DNA of 64,000 bases from Gilvimarinus xylanilyticus (lineage in GTDB: Bacteria > Pseudomonadota > Gammaproteobacteria > Pseudomonadales > Cellvibrionaceae). The first letter of the stretch is position 1. Each line of letters starts with the position of its first letter. The position numbers were made by a program, and so were the translations under genes. The notes below the pieces were generated by a model. It was not told where the DNA came from, did not search any database, and saw only the letters and a list, made by a program, of their open reading frames with translations. Where the stretch lies: NCBI RefSeq assembly GCF_024195295.1, contig NZ_JAMFTH010000001.1:1977428-2041427 (forward strand). Reading direction: 5' to 3'. This document shows positions 26,912-36,599 of this stretch, piece after piece.

Positions 26912-28526
26912 CAGTCAAGAAAAAAAGGGCACCATGCACTGGGCCTGGCTGGTTACAATTATAATCGTGGGCGCCGCCGGAGTGTGGTTCCGAGCGTGGC
27001 AACTACCGATACAATTGTTGGCCGACGACGAATGGCACGCTTTAAACAAGCTTATAAAGTCGGATGCTTGGGGAATATTTACTTCGTTTGGCCGGGCAGA
27101 CCACAGCATCCCGGTCACCCTCTATTACTACGCCATTTCACAGATCACACCGCTCACAGAAAATATTATGCGGTTTCCTATGTTACTGGCCGGCCTAGCT
27201 CTGCCTGTGACTGCGCCATGGCTTATGCGACGAATTTTGTCAAGGCCAGAACAAGCCGTGTTGTTTATTTTATTGACACTTTCTCCCATCTTAATCTACT
27301 ACACACGCACCGCTCGCCCCTATGCGCTGTCTACTCTATTGGCGTTTGCCGCCGTCATATGCTTTTATGTTTGGGTACAAAAACCGAAGCTTATTTACGC
27401 CCTAAGCTATTTAACTTTGTGTAGCTTATGCGCATGGATGCAACCGGTAACCTTAGCCTTACTACTATCACCTTTTGTGTTCTACGGACTAAAAAGCATT
27501 CACCGGTGGGCCAAGCACCACGACAAAAGGCTATTTATACGACTGCTCGGTTTGGGATTGGCGCAATTGAGCACTCTAACTGTCCTGCTAGGGCCGCCGG
27601 TGTATTACAGCATTAACGATATTGCAGGTAAAACTGGTGTCGACTCACCCACTGTTCACAGTGTTATAGAGACCTTGAAGCTACTCACCGGCAGCAAATA
27701 CGCCCTGTACATGGGGATATTTATAGGGTTTTCGGGGTGGGGTGTACTTATCTTGAGCAAAAGGCAGCGAGAGCTCACACTTTATTTGGTCATTTGTTCG
27801 GCTTTATCGCTGGGCGCCATTCTATGTAGTGGTGCGGCATGGATTCAACACCCACTAGTAACAGCCCGCTACTGCTTGCCCATGCTGCCCATAATGGCTA
27901 TTTTTGCCTCCGTGGGCTTAAGCAATACCTTACGATTTTCACTGAAGCACTCACCGATGAAAACGCCACTCATTATTGCCATTCCCGTGTTAGTTTATCT
28001 AAGCGGCCCTCTAGCACAAACCTATTCTGGCCCGATTAATCAATTTACCGGCCACATGGGCTACCAGTTTGATTACAACTGGAAGAATAACACTTACAAC
28101 AAAGTGCTTGATAATCGACCCATTTCATCTTTTTACTATCAGCTAGGGCAAGAACCGGAAAAATCGTTGCAACTAGTTATTGCCCCCTGGTTTTTAGAAT
28201 GGCACTACAACCGCTGGTATATTGACCAAGCAGTGCACAACCAATTGGTTGCTGCAGGATTTGTTGAAGGTTTTTGCGGTAAACTTTTTTACGGTGAATA
28301 CAGCAAGAATACTCCCCAAGTAAAACTCACTAATGCTGTACACGTAACCGCGCTGGCAGAAAAGTCGCGTGGCTACGACTATTTTATTTATCATAAAAGC
28401 GCGTCGCGTATTGATCAAAATGTTAGCAAGCATCAAGATTGTGAGGCTAAAGTCTTAGAAAGCTTTGGCAAACCTACTTACGAGGATGATCAAATCCTGG
28501 CTTATAAGCTGGATGAGGCCAAATGA
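26904..28526 (+). CDS. GT-C type membrane glycosyltransferase (ArnT/PMT-like)
   Basis: A 540-residue protein with an N-terminal membrane helix, an acidic first periplasmic loop (LLADDEWHALNKL, the DE motif expected for GT39/GT83 enzymes), about ten further helices, RTARPYALSTLLAF near residue 132, and a C-terminal soluble periplasmic domain of about 150 residues. Such enzymes transfer a sugar from a polyprenyl phosphate to lipid, glycan or protein on the periplasmic side. Overlaps with both neighbours (8 and 4 bases) indicate a three-gene operon. Substrate unknown; family assignment is from topology and motif. Confidence 0.75.
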   Translation: MLNSQEKKGTMHWAWLVTIIIVGAAGVWFRAWQLPIQLLADDEWHALNKLIKSDAWGIFTSFGRADHSIPVTLYYYAISQITPLTENIMRFPMLLAGLALPVTAPWLMRRILSRPEQAVLFILLTLSPILIYYTRTARPYALSTLLAFAAVICFYVWVQKPKLIYALSYLTLCSLCAWMQPVTLALLLSPFVFYGLKSIHRWAKHHDKRLFIRLLGLGLAQLSTLTVLLGPPVYYSINDIAGKTGVDSPTVHSVIETLKLLTGSKYALYMGIFIGFSGWGVLILSKRQRELTLYLVICSALSLGAILCSGAAWIQHPLVTARYCLPMLPIMAIFASVGLSNTLRFSLKHSPMKTPLIIAIPVLVYLSGPLAQTYSGPINQFTGHMGYQFDYNWKNNTYNKVLDNRPISSFYYQLGQEPEKSLQLVIAPWFLEWHYNRWYIDQAVHNQLVAAGFVEGFCGKLFYGEYSKNTPQVKLTNAVHVTALAEKSRGYDYFIYHKSASRIDQNVSKHQDCEAKVLESFGKPTYEDDQILAYKLDEAK

Positions 28527-29224
28527 GAGAGAAGCCCCACATATTCTTTAAAACTTTGTTTCTGCTAAGCTTGACATGCTTTGCCTTAGGGCTCGCGCTA
28601 TCAGGTATTGCCTCTGATACGATAGCGAGCAAGGCCGCTAACTGGACGGAATTTGCACGCTTAAACCCGATGATTTTTGGCGCAATCTTCACGTTTTCAT
28701 TTGCCTGTCTGGTAACACTCGGGCTCCCGGGTGGCGCCATCATGAGTGTACTAAGTGGATATTTTTACGGACCTGCCATAGGGTTTGGCATCTGCCTGTT
28801 CAGCACCATGATTGGCGCCTTGCTTATCGACCTCCTAGCTAAACAGGCAAATATCAAAATTGAAACACGCTTCCTCTCCCAGCAACGTCAAACAGCAATC
28901 GCGTTTATTCAACGGCGAAAGAGCATCGCCCCTTTACTCATTCGGATGGTTCCGGTACTACCTTTCTATATAGCAAGCCTATTGCTGACGTACTCTGGGG
29001 TTGGGTTAAGAACAAACTTGGTTGCCACTGCGGTCGGAGGTGCGCCCAGTGCGCTCGCCTTTACCATTATAGGCGATGAAATCAATAACCTATCCTTTCC
29101 ACAAACACTATCTATACTTAGCCTTTTCAACAGCCCAATGTTCGTAACCCCTTCGATATTATTAATAGCACTAGCTCTAGCGGCTGCTTTCATCAAGCAC
29201 CTTGCTCAAAAGAATAAGGGTTAA
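28523..29224 (+). CDS. VTT-domain (TVP38/DedA-like) membrane protein
   Basis: A 233-residue protein with five or six hydrophobic helices. The re-entrant loop signature of the VTT domain is visible: LGLPGGAIMSVLSGYFYGP near residue 67 and RMVPVLPFYIASLLLTYSGV near 139. Proteins of this superfamily are linked to lipid scrambling and undecaprenyl-phosphate recycling; the fusion in transcription with two lipid-linked sugar enzymes supports a lipid-carrier role here, as inference. ATGA overlap with the gene before. Confidence 0.8.
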   Translation: MREKPHIFFKTLFLLSLTCFALGLALSGIASDTIASKAANWTEFARLNPMIFGAIFTFSFACLVTLGLPGGAIMSVLSGYFYGPAIGFGICLFSTMIGALLIDLLAKQANIKIETRFLSQQRQTAIAFIQRRKSIAPLLIRMVPVLPFYIASLLLTYSGVGLRTNLVATAVGGAPSALAFTIIGDEINNLSFPQTLSILSLFNSPMFVTPSILLIALALAAAFIKHLAQKNKG

Positions 29225-29415
29225 CGCACTATGCAAAACACGCAATTTTCCAGTCTTCAAAAACGCAAGATACGCAGCAATATATAAAGCATGATTCCAC
29301 CCCTCTCTGGTCGACTTTTTCGAACAATACCGGAACTTGGCGAACATCCAAGCACTTATAAGACACAAGGCGCACCACCCCAAACAACACACACCCACCA
29401 ACTCAGAGTAAAAAA

Positions 29416-30660
29416 ATGAAACCTACTCCTCCACTAAATCTATTATTGAAGCAGGCAGAGAACCTCTATAAAAGCTCCTTTTTCGCTAATGTAATTGCCA
29501 GCCATTTAATACATACAAAGATCGGCACTGAGTCTACCTTAACAGTTCATCGTAATGATCAGATGCTCATTCACTCGCTAAAACACCACTGCGATGCCAA
29601 TGCATCTGTAAGCCAATACTACAACGTAGCCCTCCAACAGTTCGACACTGTCAGGCAAATATTAGATTTTGTATACCCTCGCACAGCAGACAGTATTAAG
29701 TTCTTGGATTTTGCATGTGGGTATGGGCGTCTTTCCAGGCTATTAAGTGAATATATCCCCAAAAAAAACCTCCACGTTAGCGAAATTCAAGAAGAGGCGC
29801 TTAGATTTGTCGGTGAGCAATTTGAGATAAAAACCTTTCCATCCGCTGCCTCTCCGGAAGATTTTAGCATTGACGAAAATTATCAAGTAATCTGGGTAGC
29901 TTCGCTATTTTCCCACCTTCCAGAGCACTTATTCAAACACTGGCTAAGCAAGCTATATTCGTTGCTAACACCAGACGGGATTCTTTGTTTTAGTGTACAC
30001 GACGAAAGCCTTCTACAGGGAACTCGCGCTATACCTAAGAATGGAATACTGTTTATGGGTGAAAGCGAAAATGACAGTCTCGATAGAAATATTTACGGAA
30101 ATACGTTCGTCACAGAGCAATTTATTACAAACACAATTACCGACACACTCCCAGGCTCACCTACCGTATACCGACTCCCCAAAGCACTTGCTCACGAGCA
30201 AGATGTCTACGTGTTAGGCGGCACTTCAGTCAATGATTTAACCAGCCTTGATCAGTTCCGACGAGGCCCCTGGGGCTGGGTCGATGAAAGAGTTATCAGC
30301 GAGGGAGGTCTGTACCTACGGGGCTGGGCGGCATCAATCGACGATGGAGTGCTAGACAATGTGAAGATCACTATTAATGGCCAAGTATTTAACTGTGCTA
30401 CCGGCCAAAGCAGACCAGATGTGGTCAAGGCTTTTAATGATAGGCGGCTCGAGCACTGCGGCTGGGAGTTTCAGTTAACACAACAAGAGCTTGAGAATCA
30501 TGAAAATATTGAGGTGACTGTTTCAGCGATTAGCCGTTTGGATGAGCGAGCTTTACTTTACGCAGGAGTGCTGACAAACGAATTCGCGGTAAACCAAGCC
30601 AAGTCCAAGCAAGGAGCTCTAAAACAACTTAAAAGCTGGCTACACATAATAAAGAACTAA
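29416..30660 (+). CDS. SAM-dependent methyltransferase with C-terminal GWA-type module
   Basis: A 414-residue protein. Residues about 90-215 form a class I methyltransferase domain: KFLDFACGYGRLSRLL (SAM loop), HVSEIQEEAL, and IWVASLFSHLPEHLF. Residues about 290-395 form a separate beta-rich module with RGPWGWVDERVISEGG, LYLRGWAASIDDG, VKITINGQVF and RPDVVKAF, a pattern I recognise as a repeated accessory domain found in bacterial glycosyltransferases and methyltransferases of surface-glycan loci. Codon use is A/T rich, unlike the next genes. A 191-base gap precedes it, so it may have its own promoter. Confidence 0.8.
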   Translation: MKPTPPLNLLLKQAENLYKSSFFANVIASHLIHTKIGTESTLTVHRNDQMLIHSLKHHCDANASVSQYYNVALQQFDTVRQILDFVYPRTADSIKFLDFACGYGRLSRLLSEYIPKKNLHVSEIQEEALRFVGEQFEIKTFPSAASPEDFSIDENYQVIWVASLFSHLPEHLFKHWLSKLYSLLTPDGILCFSVHDESLLQGTRAIPKNGILFMGESENDSLDRNIYGNTFVTEQFITNTITDTLPGSPTVYRLPKALAHEQDVYVLGGTSVNDLTSLDQFRRGPWGWVDERVISEGGLYLRGWAASIDDGVLDNVKITINGQVFNCATGQSRPDVVKAFNDRRLEHCGWEFQLTQQELENHENIEVTVSAISRLDERALLYAGVLTNEFAVNQAKSKQGALKQLKSWLHIIKN

Positions 30661-30685
30661 CAACACAATGTTGAACTATGAAAAC

Positions 30686-31375
30686 TTAAAGCTTTTGAGC
30701 TGAATCTCTGGCAACCAGAGCCCGCAACCGCTCCACCGTCCCCACATCGCTCCAGGCGCCCAAATATACCTCCGCCCCCAGGCGCTTGCTCACCATCGCG
30801 CTGCGAAACACCTCGGCCAGACCAAAGGCGGCGGTGTTGGCAGGGTAAGCCAACACCAATTCAGGGGTTAGCAGGCTGATACCCGCAAAGGTGTAACCGC
30901 TACAACTGTCGTCTAAGGGGACCAATTTCCCCTCTTGGATACCAAAATCGCCTTGGGGTTTAAAGTCTGGGTTGGGCACCAGCACCAGGTGGCCCTGCTC
31001 GCCAGCGGGCAAGCGGTGCCGAACCAGCGGGGCTAAGTCGTAGTCGGTAAAAATATCGGCATTAATTAACACGAAAGGCTCGCGCCCCAGCAGCTTGGCT
31101 GCGTGCACAATGGCGCCGCCGGTTTCCAGGGGCTCGGGCTCTTCGGAGTAGACCACGTTCAGCCCCCAGCTGCTGCCGTCGCCGATGTGGTCGCGAATCA
31201 TATGCCCCAGGTATGAGATATTAATAATCACCTCGGTCATACCGGCGCAGGCAATACGCTCCAGATGCCACTCAATCAGCGGCTTGCCGCGTACCTCAAT
31301 AAGAGGTTTGGGTTTGTGATCAGTGAGGGGCCTCATGCGTTTGCCCAGGCCAGCGGCCAGAATCATGGCTTTCAT
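30686..31375 (-). CDS. murU: N-acetylmuramate alpha-1-phosphate uridylyltransferase
   Basis: Cytoplasmic nucleotidyltransferase that makes UDP-MurNAc from MurNAc-1-phosphate in the peptidoglycan recycling bypass known from Pseudomonas. The 229-residue protein opens with MKAMILAAGLGKRMRPLTDH, the nucleotidyltransferase signature, and has KPKPLIEVRGKPLIEWHLE, LETGGAIVHA and LINADIFTDYD (metal-binding Asp). The ATG at 31375 overlaps the amgK stop by four bases; the open frame extends further upstream inside amgK and that part is not used. Confidence 0.93.
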   Translation of the reverse strand: MKAMILAAGLGKRMRPLTDHKPKPLIEVRGKPLIEWHLERIACAGMTEVIINISYLGHMIRDHIGDGSSWGLNVVYSEEPEPLETGGAIVHAAKLLGREPFVLINADIFTDYDLAPLVRHRLPAGEQGHLVLVPNPDFKPQGDFGIQEGKLVPLDDSCSGYTFAGISLLTPELVLAYPANTAAFGLAEVFRSAMVSKRLGAEVYLGAWSDVGTVERLRALVARDSAQKL

Positions 31376-32466
31376 GATACGGTCGCCCCTACTTGGGTGG
31401 CGGGCTGTACATAATGTGCTTGGAGCATAGTTTCTTCTATATACCAGCTGTGTCGCTGGCATTGGGGCAACACGCGGTTATGCAACCAAACCTCAAACTC
31501 ACCCAACTGGCCTCGGTGCGCCGCGCAGGTTTCCAGTACATAACCCAACACACGGGGTAGATCGGGCAGGTAACCTGGCTTGCCGTCACGCAGGTCCAAG
31601 CGGGCAAAAATGCCCAGTATTTTAAGGTGGCGCTGCAGCCCCATGAGTTCAAAATCTTGCCAAAAACTGGCACATTGCGCTGTTGTTAGCAGGCCTGAAT
31701 CGCGCGCCATGTCGCCGTACACTTGGGCCCAGCGTTTTACGTCATCCGCGGGCAGGCGCAGGTAGGCATCTTTTAACAAAGACACAGCGTCGTAAGTCAG
31801 AGGCCCTACCACCGCATCCTGAAAGTCAATGACGGCGCACTGCCCCTGGGCCAGTATGATATTGCGGGCGTGATAATCACGGTGCATCAACACCTGGGGC
31901 TGAGCCAGGGCGTGCTGGGCCAGAGTGTCGAAAAGCTGGTCGAGCAGGCGATTATCGGCAGCGGCTAATTCAATGCCCAGCAATTGAGCCAAGAACCATT
32001 CGCGAAAGATCTCCAGCTCACGCAGAATAAAGTCGCGGTCGTATACCGGCACCTTTAACGCTTGCAAAGGTGTTTGCGCCATTGCGAGCAAGGTCATTAA
32101 AGCTTCGCCGTAAAGCAGCGGCGCAGTGTCTTGGGAAATGTCATCCGCCAGCAAGTTTAGCCCTAGGTTTTCTACTAACAAAAAGCCTTTGTCAACATCG
32201 ACGGCCTTTAGATGCGGCACTCTTACCCTCTGAAGGCGCAGCTGCTCGGCCATATAGACAAATTGAGCCACCTTTTCGGTCTCGGGCGGGGCGTCGACCG
32301 CCAACCAGTTCTGACTTTGAGACAATTGAAAATATCGCCTACCTCCCGCATCGCCCAGCAGGGGGATCAACTCGCCAGGCGAGCCCAACTGCTGAGTCAC
32401 CCATGCTTGCAGGCGGGCCAAACGCTTTTCATTTGATTTTATTGGGGTCACAACTTGGTCATCCAT
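31372..32466 (-). CDS. amgK: N-acetylmuramate/N-acetylglucosamine kinase
   Basis: Anomeric sugar kinase that phosphorylates MurNAc and GlcNAc for MurU, bypassing de novo UDP-MurNAc synthesis. The aminoglycoside-phosphotransferase-like fold is seen in LLGDAGGRRYFQL near residue 37, the catalytic loop LMHRDYHARNIIL near 194 and the metal site VIDFQDAVVGP near 214. About 364 residues. ATG at 32466 is chosen; a GTG directly before it is possible. It is divergent from lptD, an arrangement known from pseudomonads. Confidence 0.93.
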   Translation of the reverse strand: MDDQVVTPIKSNEKRLARLQAWVTQQLGSPGELIPLLGDAGGRRYFQLSQSQNWLAVDAPPETEKVAQFVYMAEQLRLQRVRVPHLKAVDVDKGFLLVENLGLNLLADDISQDTAPLLYGEALMTLLAMAQTPLQALKVPVYDRDFILRELEIFREWFLAQLLGIELAAADNRLLDQLFDTLAQHALAQPQVLMHRDYHARNIILAQGQCAVIDFQDAVVGPLTYDAVSLLKDAYLRLPADDVKRWAQVYGDMARDSGLLTTAQCASFWQDFELMGLQRHLKILGIFARLDLRDGKPGYLPDLPRVLGYVLETCAAHRGQLGEFEVWLHNRVLPQCQRHSWYIEETMLQAHYVQPATQVGATVS

Positions 32467-32709
32467 CACAATCAGTAGGGCTTTTTTAGCGCATTTACGC
32501 AGTCGGGAACAAGAGGCAGTAACAAATTAGTGTTCTAAGGCTGTTATACAGTAGAATTAGTCGCTGGTGCTTTTCCCAGGCATTGGGGTTTCAATGCGCG
32601 GCATTCTCAGCGTTTGCATACCTAGCAATGGCAGGCGACCCAAAGGGCTCGCACCCTGAGCAAGCACATTAATCGTGCCCGGCACATGGCGATAGTTTGA
32701 GAGCAATAA

Positions 32710-35244
32710 ATGGCAGTTAAAACTCCAAAATTCGGACCTTTAAAAGCGTTGGTCGCCCTGATGGCGGCTGTTGGAACAAGCGCCCAGGCGGCTCCTGAGG
32801 GCGCCTCGCACAGATTGGACTGGGTGCCGCTGGAGGAGCTGCCCCCCGAGGCAGTAGATGCTCTGCCCAGGGGGTGCTGCGGAGCCTACATCAGTCCCTA
32901 TCAAACTGTCGGCAACGGCACTGGCATAAGCCTGGGAGAAATCCCCATTCAGGTTGAAGCCAATCGCTCTAGCGCCAGTGGCGAAAATATTATGCTGCTG
33001 GAAGAAGACGTGGTGATCTCTCAGGGCCCTCGCTTGCTAAAAACCGACCGTGCCTGGATTAACCAGACACAAAAAACAATTGAGCTGGACGGCAATATTA
33101 CCCTGCGCGAGGATGGTTTGCTGATTTACGCCGACTCAGCCAAAGTGAATACGGCCAACAAAGACGCCAATCTGCGCGAAGCCGAGTTCGTATTGCACCA
33201 AGCCCGCATTCACGGCGAGGCAAAAAAGCTGGATAAATTTGGTGACCGCCTGATTCGCCTGACAGACGGCAGCTTTACCACCTGCGAACCCGACGACGAA
33301 TTTTGGAAGATTCGCGCCAGCGAGCTGGAAATTGACAATGTCGACAACATGGGCACGGCGCGTCACGCCCGACTGGAAATTAAAGATATTCCAGTGCTGT
33401 ATGTTCCCTACTTGATTTTCCCAGTGGGGGACGAGCGCCAGAGCGGGCTGCTATTCCCGACCTTTAGCACCAGCCAGCGCAATGGCTTCGAGTACTCACA
33501 GCCAATTTACTGGAATATCGCGCCACAAATGGACGCCACCTTTACCCCCACCTATATGCAAAGACGGGGCATGCTGTGGGGCGGAGAATTTCGCCATTTA
33601 AACAGCTTTTTTGAAACAGAGATCGCCGGTGCTTACCTGGCTGACGACGAGGGCGGCTACGACCGCCAAGCCGAAAATGACATCGCCACGGGCGAGTTAA
33701 CCCCCGAAGAAGCCTACCCTCACAAGGGCGACGAGCGCTGGATGATTCGTGTGGACCAATCGGGAGGCAAGACCTCGCGCCTGAAAACCCGCATCAACTA
33801 TACGGAAATTAGCGATGTCGATTATTTAAGGGACATTACCACCAGCGATATCGATATTGAGCATCAGTCTAACGTAGAAAAATTCGGCGAGATCAGCTAC
33901 GCCGCCGACGCCTGGCGCCTGGGGGCTTACGCCCGCGAGACCCGCTACCTGAATGAAATCCAGCAAAAGCCCTATAAAGAGCTGCCCCACGTTTTTGCTT
34001 TGGGGCAGTACCGTTTGGGCGATTGGCAAATCACCCTGGACAACCAATACACCGAGTTTGATTTGACTCGTTATTATAAACGTCCTACTCAACGTTTGGT
34101 GGTGGGCAGCCGCCTTAACACCGACTACAACCTCGCTTGGGATAAACGCTGGCGGTGGGGCTTTGTAACCCCCAAAGTAGGAGTAAAAACCCTAAGCTAC
34201 GACCTGCAGCAAGCCGATTACGATCCCAGCGGGCCCGAGCCATTACCGGCCACCAACACAAGCTCGCCCTCACTGGTAGTCCCCCAGGCCAGCCTCGATA
34301 TGGGTTTATTCTTTGAACGTTTTGGCAACCTGGGCGGCAATGATTACATTCAAACCTTAGAACCGCGCGCTCTGTATTTTTACAGCGATTACGAAGATCA
34401 CTCGGACATCTACCACCCGTTGAACGACGTGAACGCGCCCATCGAATTTGATGCACGCTATATCAAATTTGACTACAACCAGCTGTTCCGCACCACACGC
34501 TATACCGGTTATGACCGTATTGACGATGCCAACCAGCTGGCACTGGGTGTCACCAGCCGGTTTTTATCCGCGCGCACTGGTGAGGAGTATTTCAGCGTAG
34601 GCGTGGGACAAATCCACCGCTTTAAGGCCCCCAAAGTCGCGCTTCGCCCCAATAACCAACCGGTCGAGGAAACCTACGAGTGGTCTGAGTTTGCCGGTCG
34701 TGTCACGGCACGCGTGAGCGATCGCTTTAATTTTACCGGCGATATTCTCTATAACCAAAACGAAGACTATATGTCCAGCTCCAGCGCCGTGCTGGAGTAT
34801 GCCGACGAAGACAACCGCTTGGTAAGCCTAACTTACCGCTATATGCGCCGCGTGACCGACATCCCTGAGGGGCAGGAGCCCAACCCGGATGTTATTTACG
34901 ATCGCAGTATGGACCAGGTGGATTTGGCCGCCTATTTGCCGGTGTCGAACAATTGGAGCATTATGGCGCGCGCCAACTACGATTTTACCTTCGATATGGA
35001 ACTCGACACCTACGCGGGGCTCGAATACAGCGACTGCTGCTACCGGGTGCGGGTCATGTGGCGCAAGTGGCTTAACTTTGACTACAACACCGGCAACACC
35101 CTCGAGACCGTAGACAGCAACGACTACGACTACGGCTGGATGGTGGATTTGCAGTTTAAAGGCCTGGGCAGTATCAGCGACCGCATTGGCAGCCTGCTGG
35201 GCAAAACGGTACTGGGCTATGAACAACGTGAAGACAACTTTTAA
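32710..35244 (+). CDS. lptD: LPS-assembly protein LptD
   Basis: Outer-membrane beta-barrel that inserts lipopolysaccharide into the outer leaflet with LptE. The 844-residue protein has a signal peptide (MAVKTPKFGPLKALVALMAAVGTSAQA), an N-terminal OstA-like beta-jellyroll (IMLLEEDVVISQGPRLLKTD, LREDGLLIYADSAKV) and a long barrel domain rich in aromatic strands. The conserved disulfide cysteines are present as a CC pair at residues 56-57, one in TTCEPDDE, and a CC pair in YSDCCYRVRVMW near the end. It is followed by surA after 11 bases, the standard lptD-surA-pdxA-rsmA order. Confidence 0.97.
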   Translation: MAVKTPKFGPLKALVALMAAVGTSAQAAPEGASHRLDWVPLEELPPEAVDALPRGCCGAYISPYQTVGNGTGISLGEIPIQVEANRSSASGENIMLLEEDVVISQGPRLLKTDRAWINQTQKTIELDGNITLREDGLLIYADSAKVNTANKDANLREAEFVLHQARIHGEAKKLDKFGDRLIRLTDGSFTTCEPDDEFWKIRASELEIDNVDNMGTARHARLEIKDIPVLYVPYLIFPVGDERQSGLLFPTFSTSQRNGFEYSQPIYWNIAPQMDATFTPTYMQRRGMLWGGEFRHLNSFFETEIAGAYLADDEGGYDRQAENDIATGELTPEEAYPHKGDERWMIRVDQSGGKTSRLKTRINYTEISDVDYLRDITTSDIDIEHQSNVEKFGEISYAADAWRLGAYARETRYLNEIQQKPYKELPHVFALGQYRLGDWQITLDNQYTEFDLTRYYKRPTQRLVVGSRLNTDYNLAWDKRWRWGFVTPKVGVKTLSYDLQQADYDPSGPEPLPATNTSSPSLVVPQASLDMGLFFERFGNLGGNDYIQTLEPRALYFYSDYEDHSDIYHPLNDVNAPIEFDARYIKFDYNQLFRTTRYTGYDRIDDANQLALGVTSRFLSARTGEEYFSVGVGQIHRFKAPKVALRPNNQPVEETYEWSEFAGRVTARVSDRFNFTGDILYNQNEDYMSSSSAVLEYADEDNRLVSLTYRYMRRVTDIPEGQEPNPDVIYDRSMDQVDLAAYLPVSNNWSIMARANYDFTFDMELDTYAGLEYSDCCYRVRVMWRKWLNFDYNTGNTLETVDSNDYDYGWMVDLQFKGLGSISDRIGSLLGKTVLGYEQREDNF

Positions 35245-35261
35245 AACGCAGTGAAGTGAAT

Positions 35262-36599
35262 ATGCAAACAAACACCATAAAAACCGGATTCCGGCACACC
35301 CTGGCCACCTTGGGATGCACCCTATTGCTCGGTCTGGGAGTCCCTAGCCATGCCGAAACCGAAATCATTGACCGGGTTATTGCCGTAGTCAATGACGGTG
35401 TCGTGTTGCAAAGCGAATTCGACGAGCGCAAAGGCGCCGTTATGCAGCGGCTAGAGGGCCAGTATCAACAGCTGCCACCCGAAGATGTGCTTAACAAACA
35501 GATTATGGATCAGCTGATTCTGGAGCAATTGCAACTGGAGGAAGCGGGCCGCTATGGCATCGAAATCCCCGATCAGCAACTGAACGATGCCCTGCAACAA
35601 ATTATGGTCAGCAACGGCCTGAACAGCATGGACGAGCTGGCCGCCAGCTTGGCCAGCGATGGCATGACCCTGGCCCACCTGCGCGAAAAGGTGCGCCGTG
35701 ACCTGCTGTTAAACCAGGTTCAACAAGGCGTGGTAAACAACCGTATTCGCGTCACCGATCAGGAAATCGACAACTTTCTTGACTCCAGCGACGGCAAGTT
35801 CGCGACATCGCCCGACTTTCACTTGGGGCATATTCTAATCAGCGCCTCATCCTCCGAGGGCGCCGAGCAGGTCGAAGCCGCCAAAGAGGAAGCTCAGTCG
35901 ATCTATCAGCAACTGCAAGACGGCGCCGACTTTGCGCAGCTGGCCATCACCTACTCGGACGATCAAACCGCGCTGGAAGGCGGCGATTTGGGCTGGCGCA
36001 AGTTGGCCCAGCTGCCCGAGCTGTTCGCCGGCGTGGTGAGTGAGCTTAAAGTGGGCGAAGTGAGCGAGCCAATCCGCTCGGGCGCGGGCTTTCACATTCT
36101 CAAAAATCTGGAGCAACGCGGTGGCGGCGAGCAGCTGGTGCAGCAAACCAAAGCGCGCCACATTCTGATCAAAACCAGCGAAATCATGGATGATCAGACC
36201 GCCCAGGAAAAGCTAAACGAGCTTAAACAACAAATTGAAAACGGCGCCGATTTTGCCGAACTGGCACGGGAAAACTCCGAGGACATCGGCTCCATGCTCA
36301 GTGGCGGTGACCTCGGCTGGGCCAATCCGGGCACCTTTGTACCCGCTTTTGAAACGGCCATGGGCGAAACCGAGATTGGCGATATTGCCGGACCTTTTAA
36401 AAGCCAATTTGGCTGGCATATTCTGCAGGTGGTCGATCGTCGCCAAGAAGACTTAAGCGATGTGGTCATTCGCAACAAAGCCGCACAAATGATGCGCGAA
36501 CGACGCTTTAACGAAGAACTGCAAGTGTGGCAGATCGAACTGCGCGACAATGCCTACATTGATATTAAAGACGAAACTCTGGAGGATGCGGAGGGTTAA
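35262..36599 (+). CDS. surA: Periplasmic chaperone and peptidyl-prolyl isomerase SurA
   Basis: Main chaperone delivering outer-membrane proteins, including LptD, to the BAM complex. The 445-residue protein has a signal peptide ending PSHA, the SurA N domain ([20 protein letters not shown]), two parvulin domains ([18 protein letters not shown]... near 185 and [15 protein letters not shown]... near 295) and a C-terminal helix. A GTG two codons earlier (35256) is an alternative start. The stop overlaps pdxA by one base (TAATG). Confidence 0.97.
   Translation: MQTNTIKTGFRHTLATLGCTLLLGLGVPSHAETEIIDRVIAVVNDGVVLQSEFDERKGAVMQRLEGQYQQLPPEDVLNKQIMDQLILEQLQLEEAGRYGIEIPDQQLNDALQQIMVSNGLNSMDELAASLASDGMTLAHLREKVRRDLLLNQVQQGVVNNRIRVTDQEIDNFLDSSDGKFATSPDFHLGHILISASSSEGAEQVEAAKEEAQSIYQQLQDGADFAQLAITYSDDQTALEGGDLGWRKLAQLPELFAGVVSELKVGEVSEPIRSGAGFHILKNLEQRGGGEQLVQQTKARHILIKTSEIMDDQTAQEKLNELKQQIENGADFAELARENSEDIGSMLSGGDLGWANPGTFVPAFETAMGETEIGDIAGPFKSQFGWHILQVVDRRQEDLSDVVIRNKAAQMMRERRFNEELQVWQIELRDNAYIDIKDETLEDAEG

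Noticed and set aside
30661-30673. Hairpin CAACA-CAA-TGTTG between two convergent genes
   Set aside because: The stem is 5 bp and A/T rich, without a T run; chance is a sufficient explanation.
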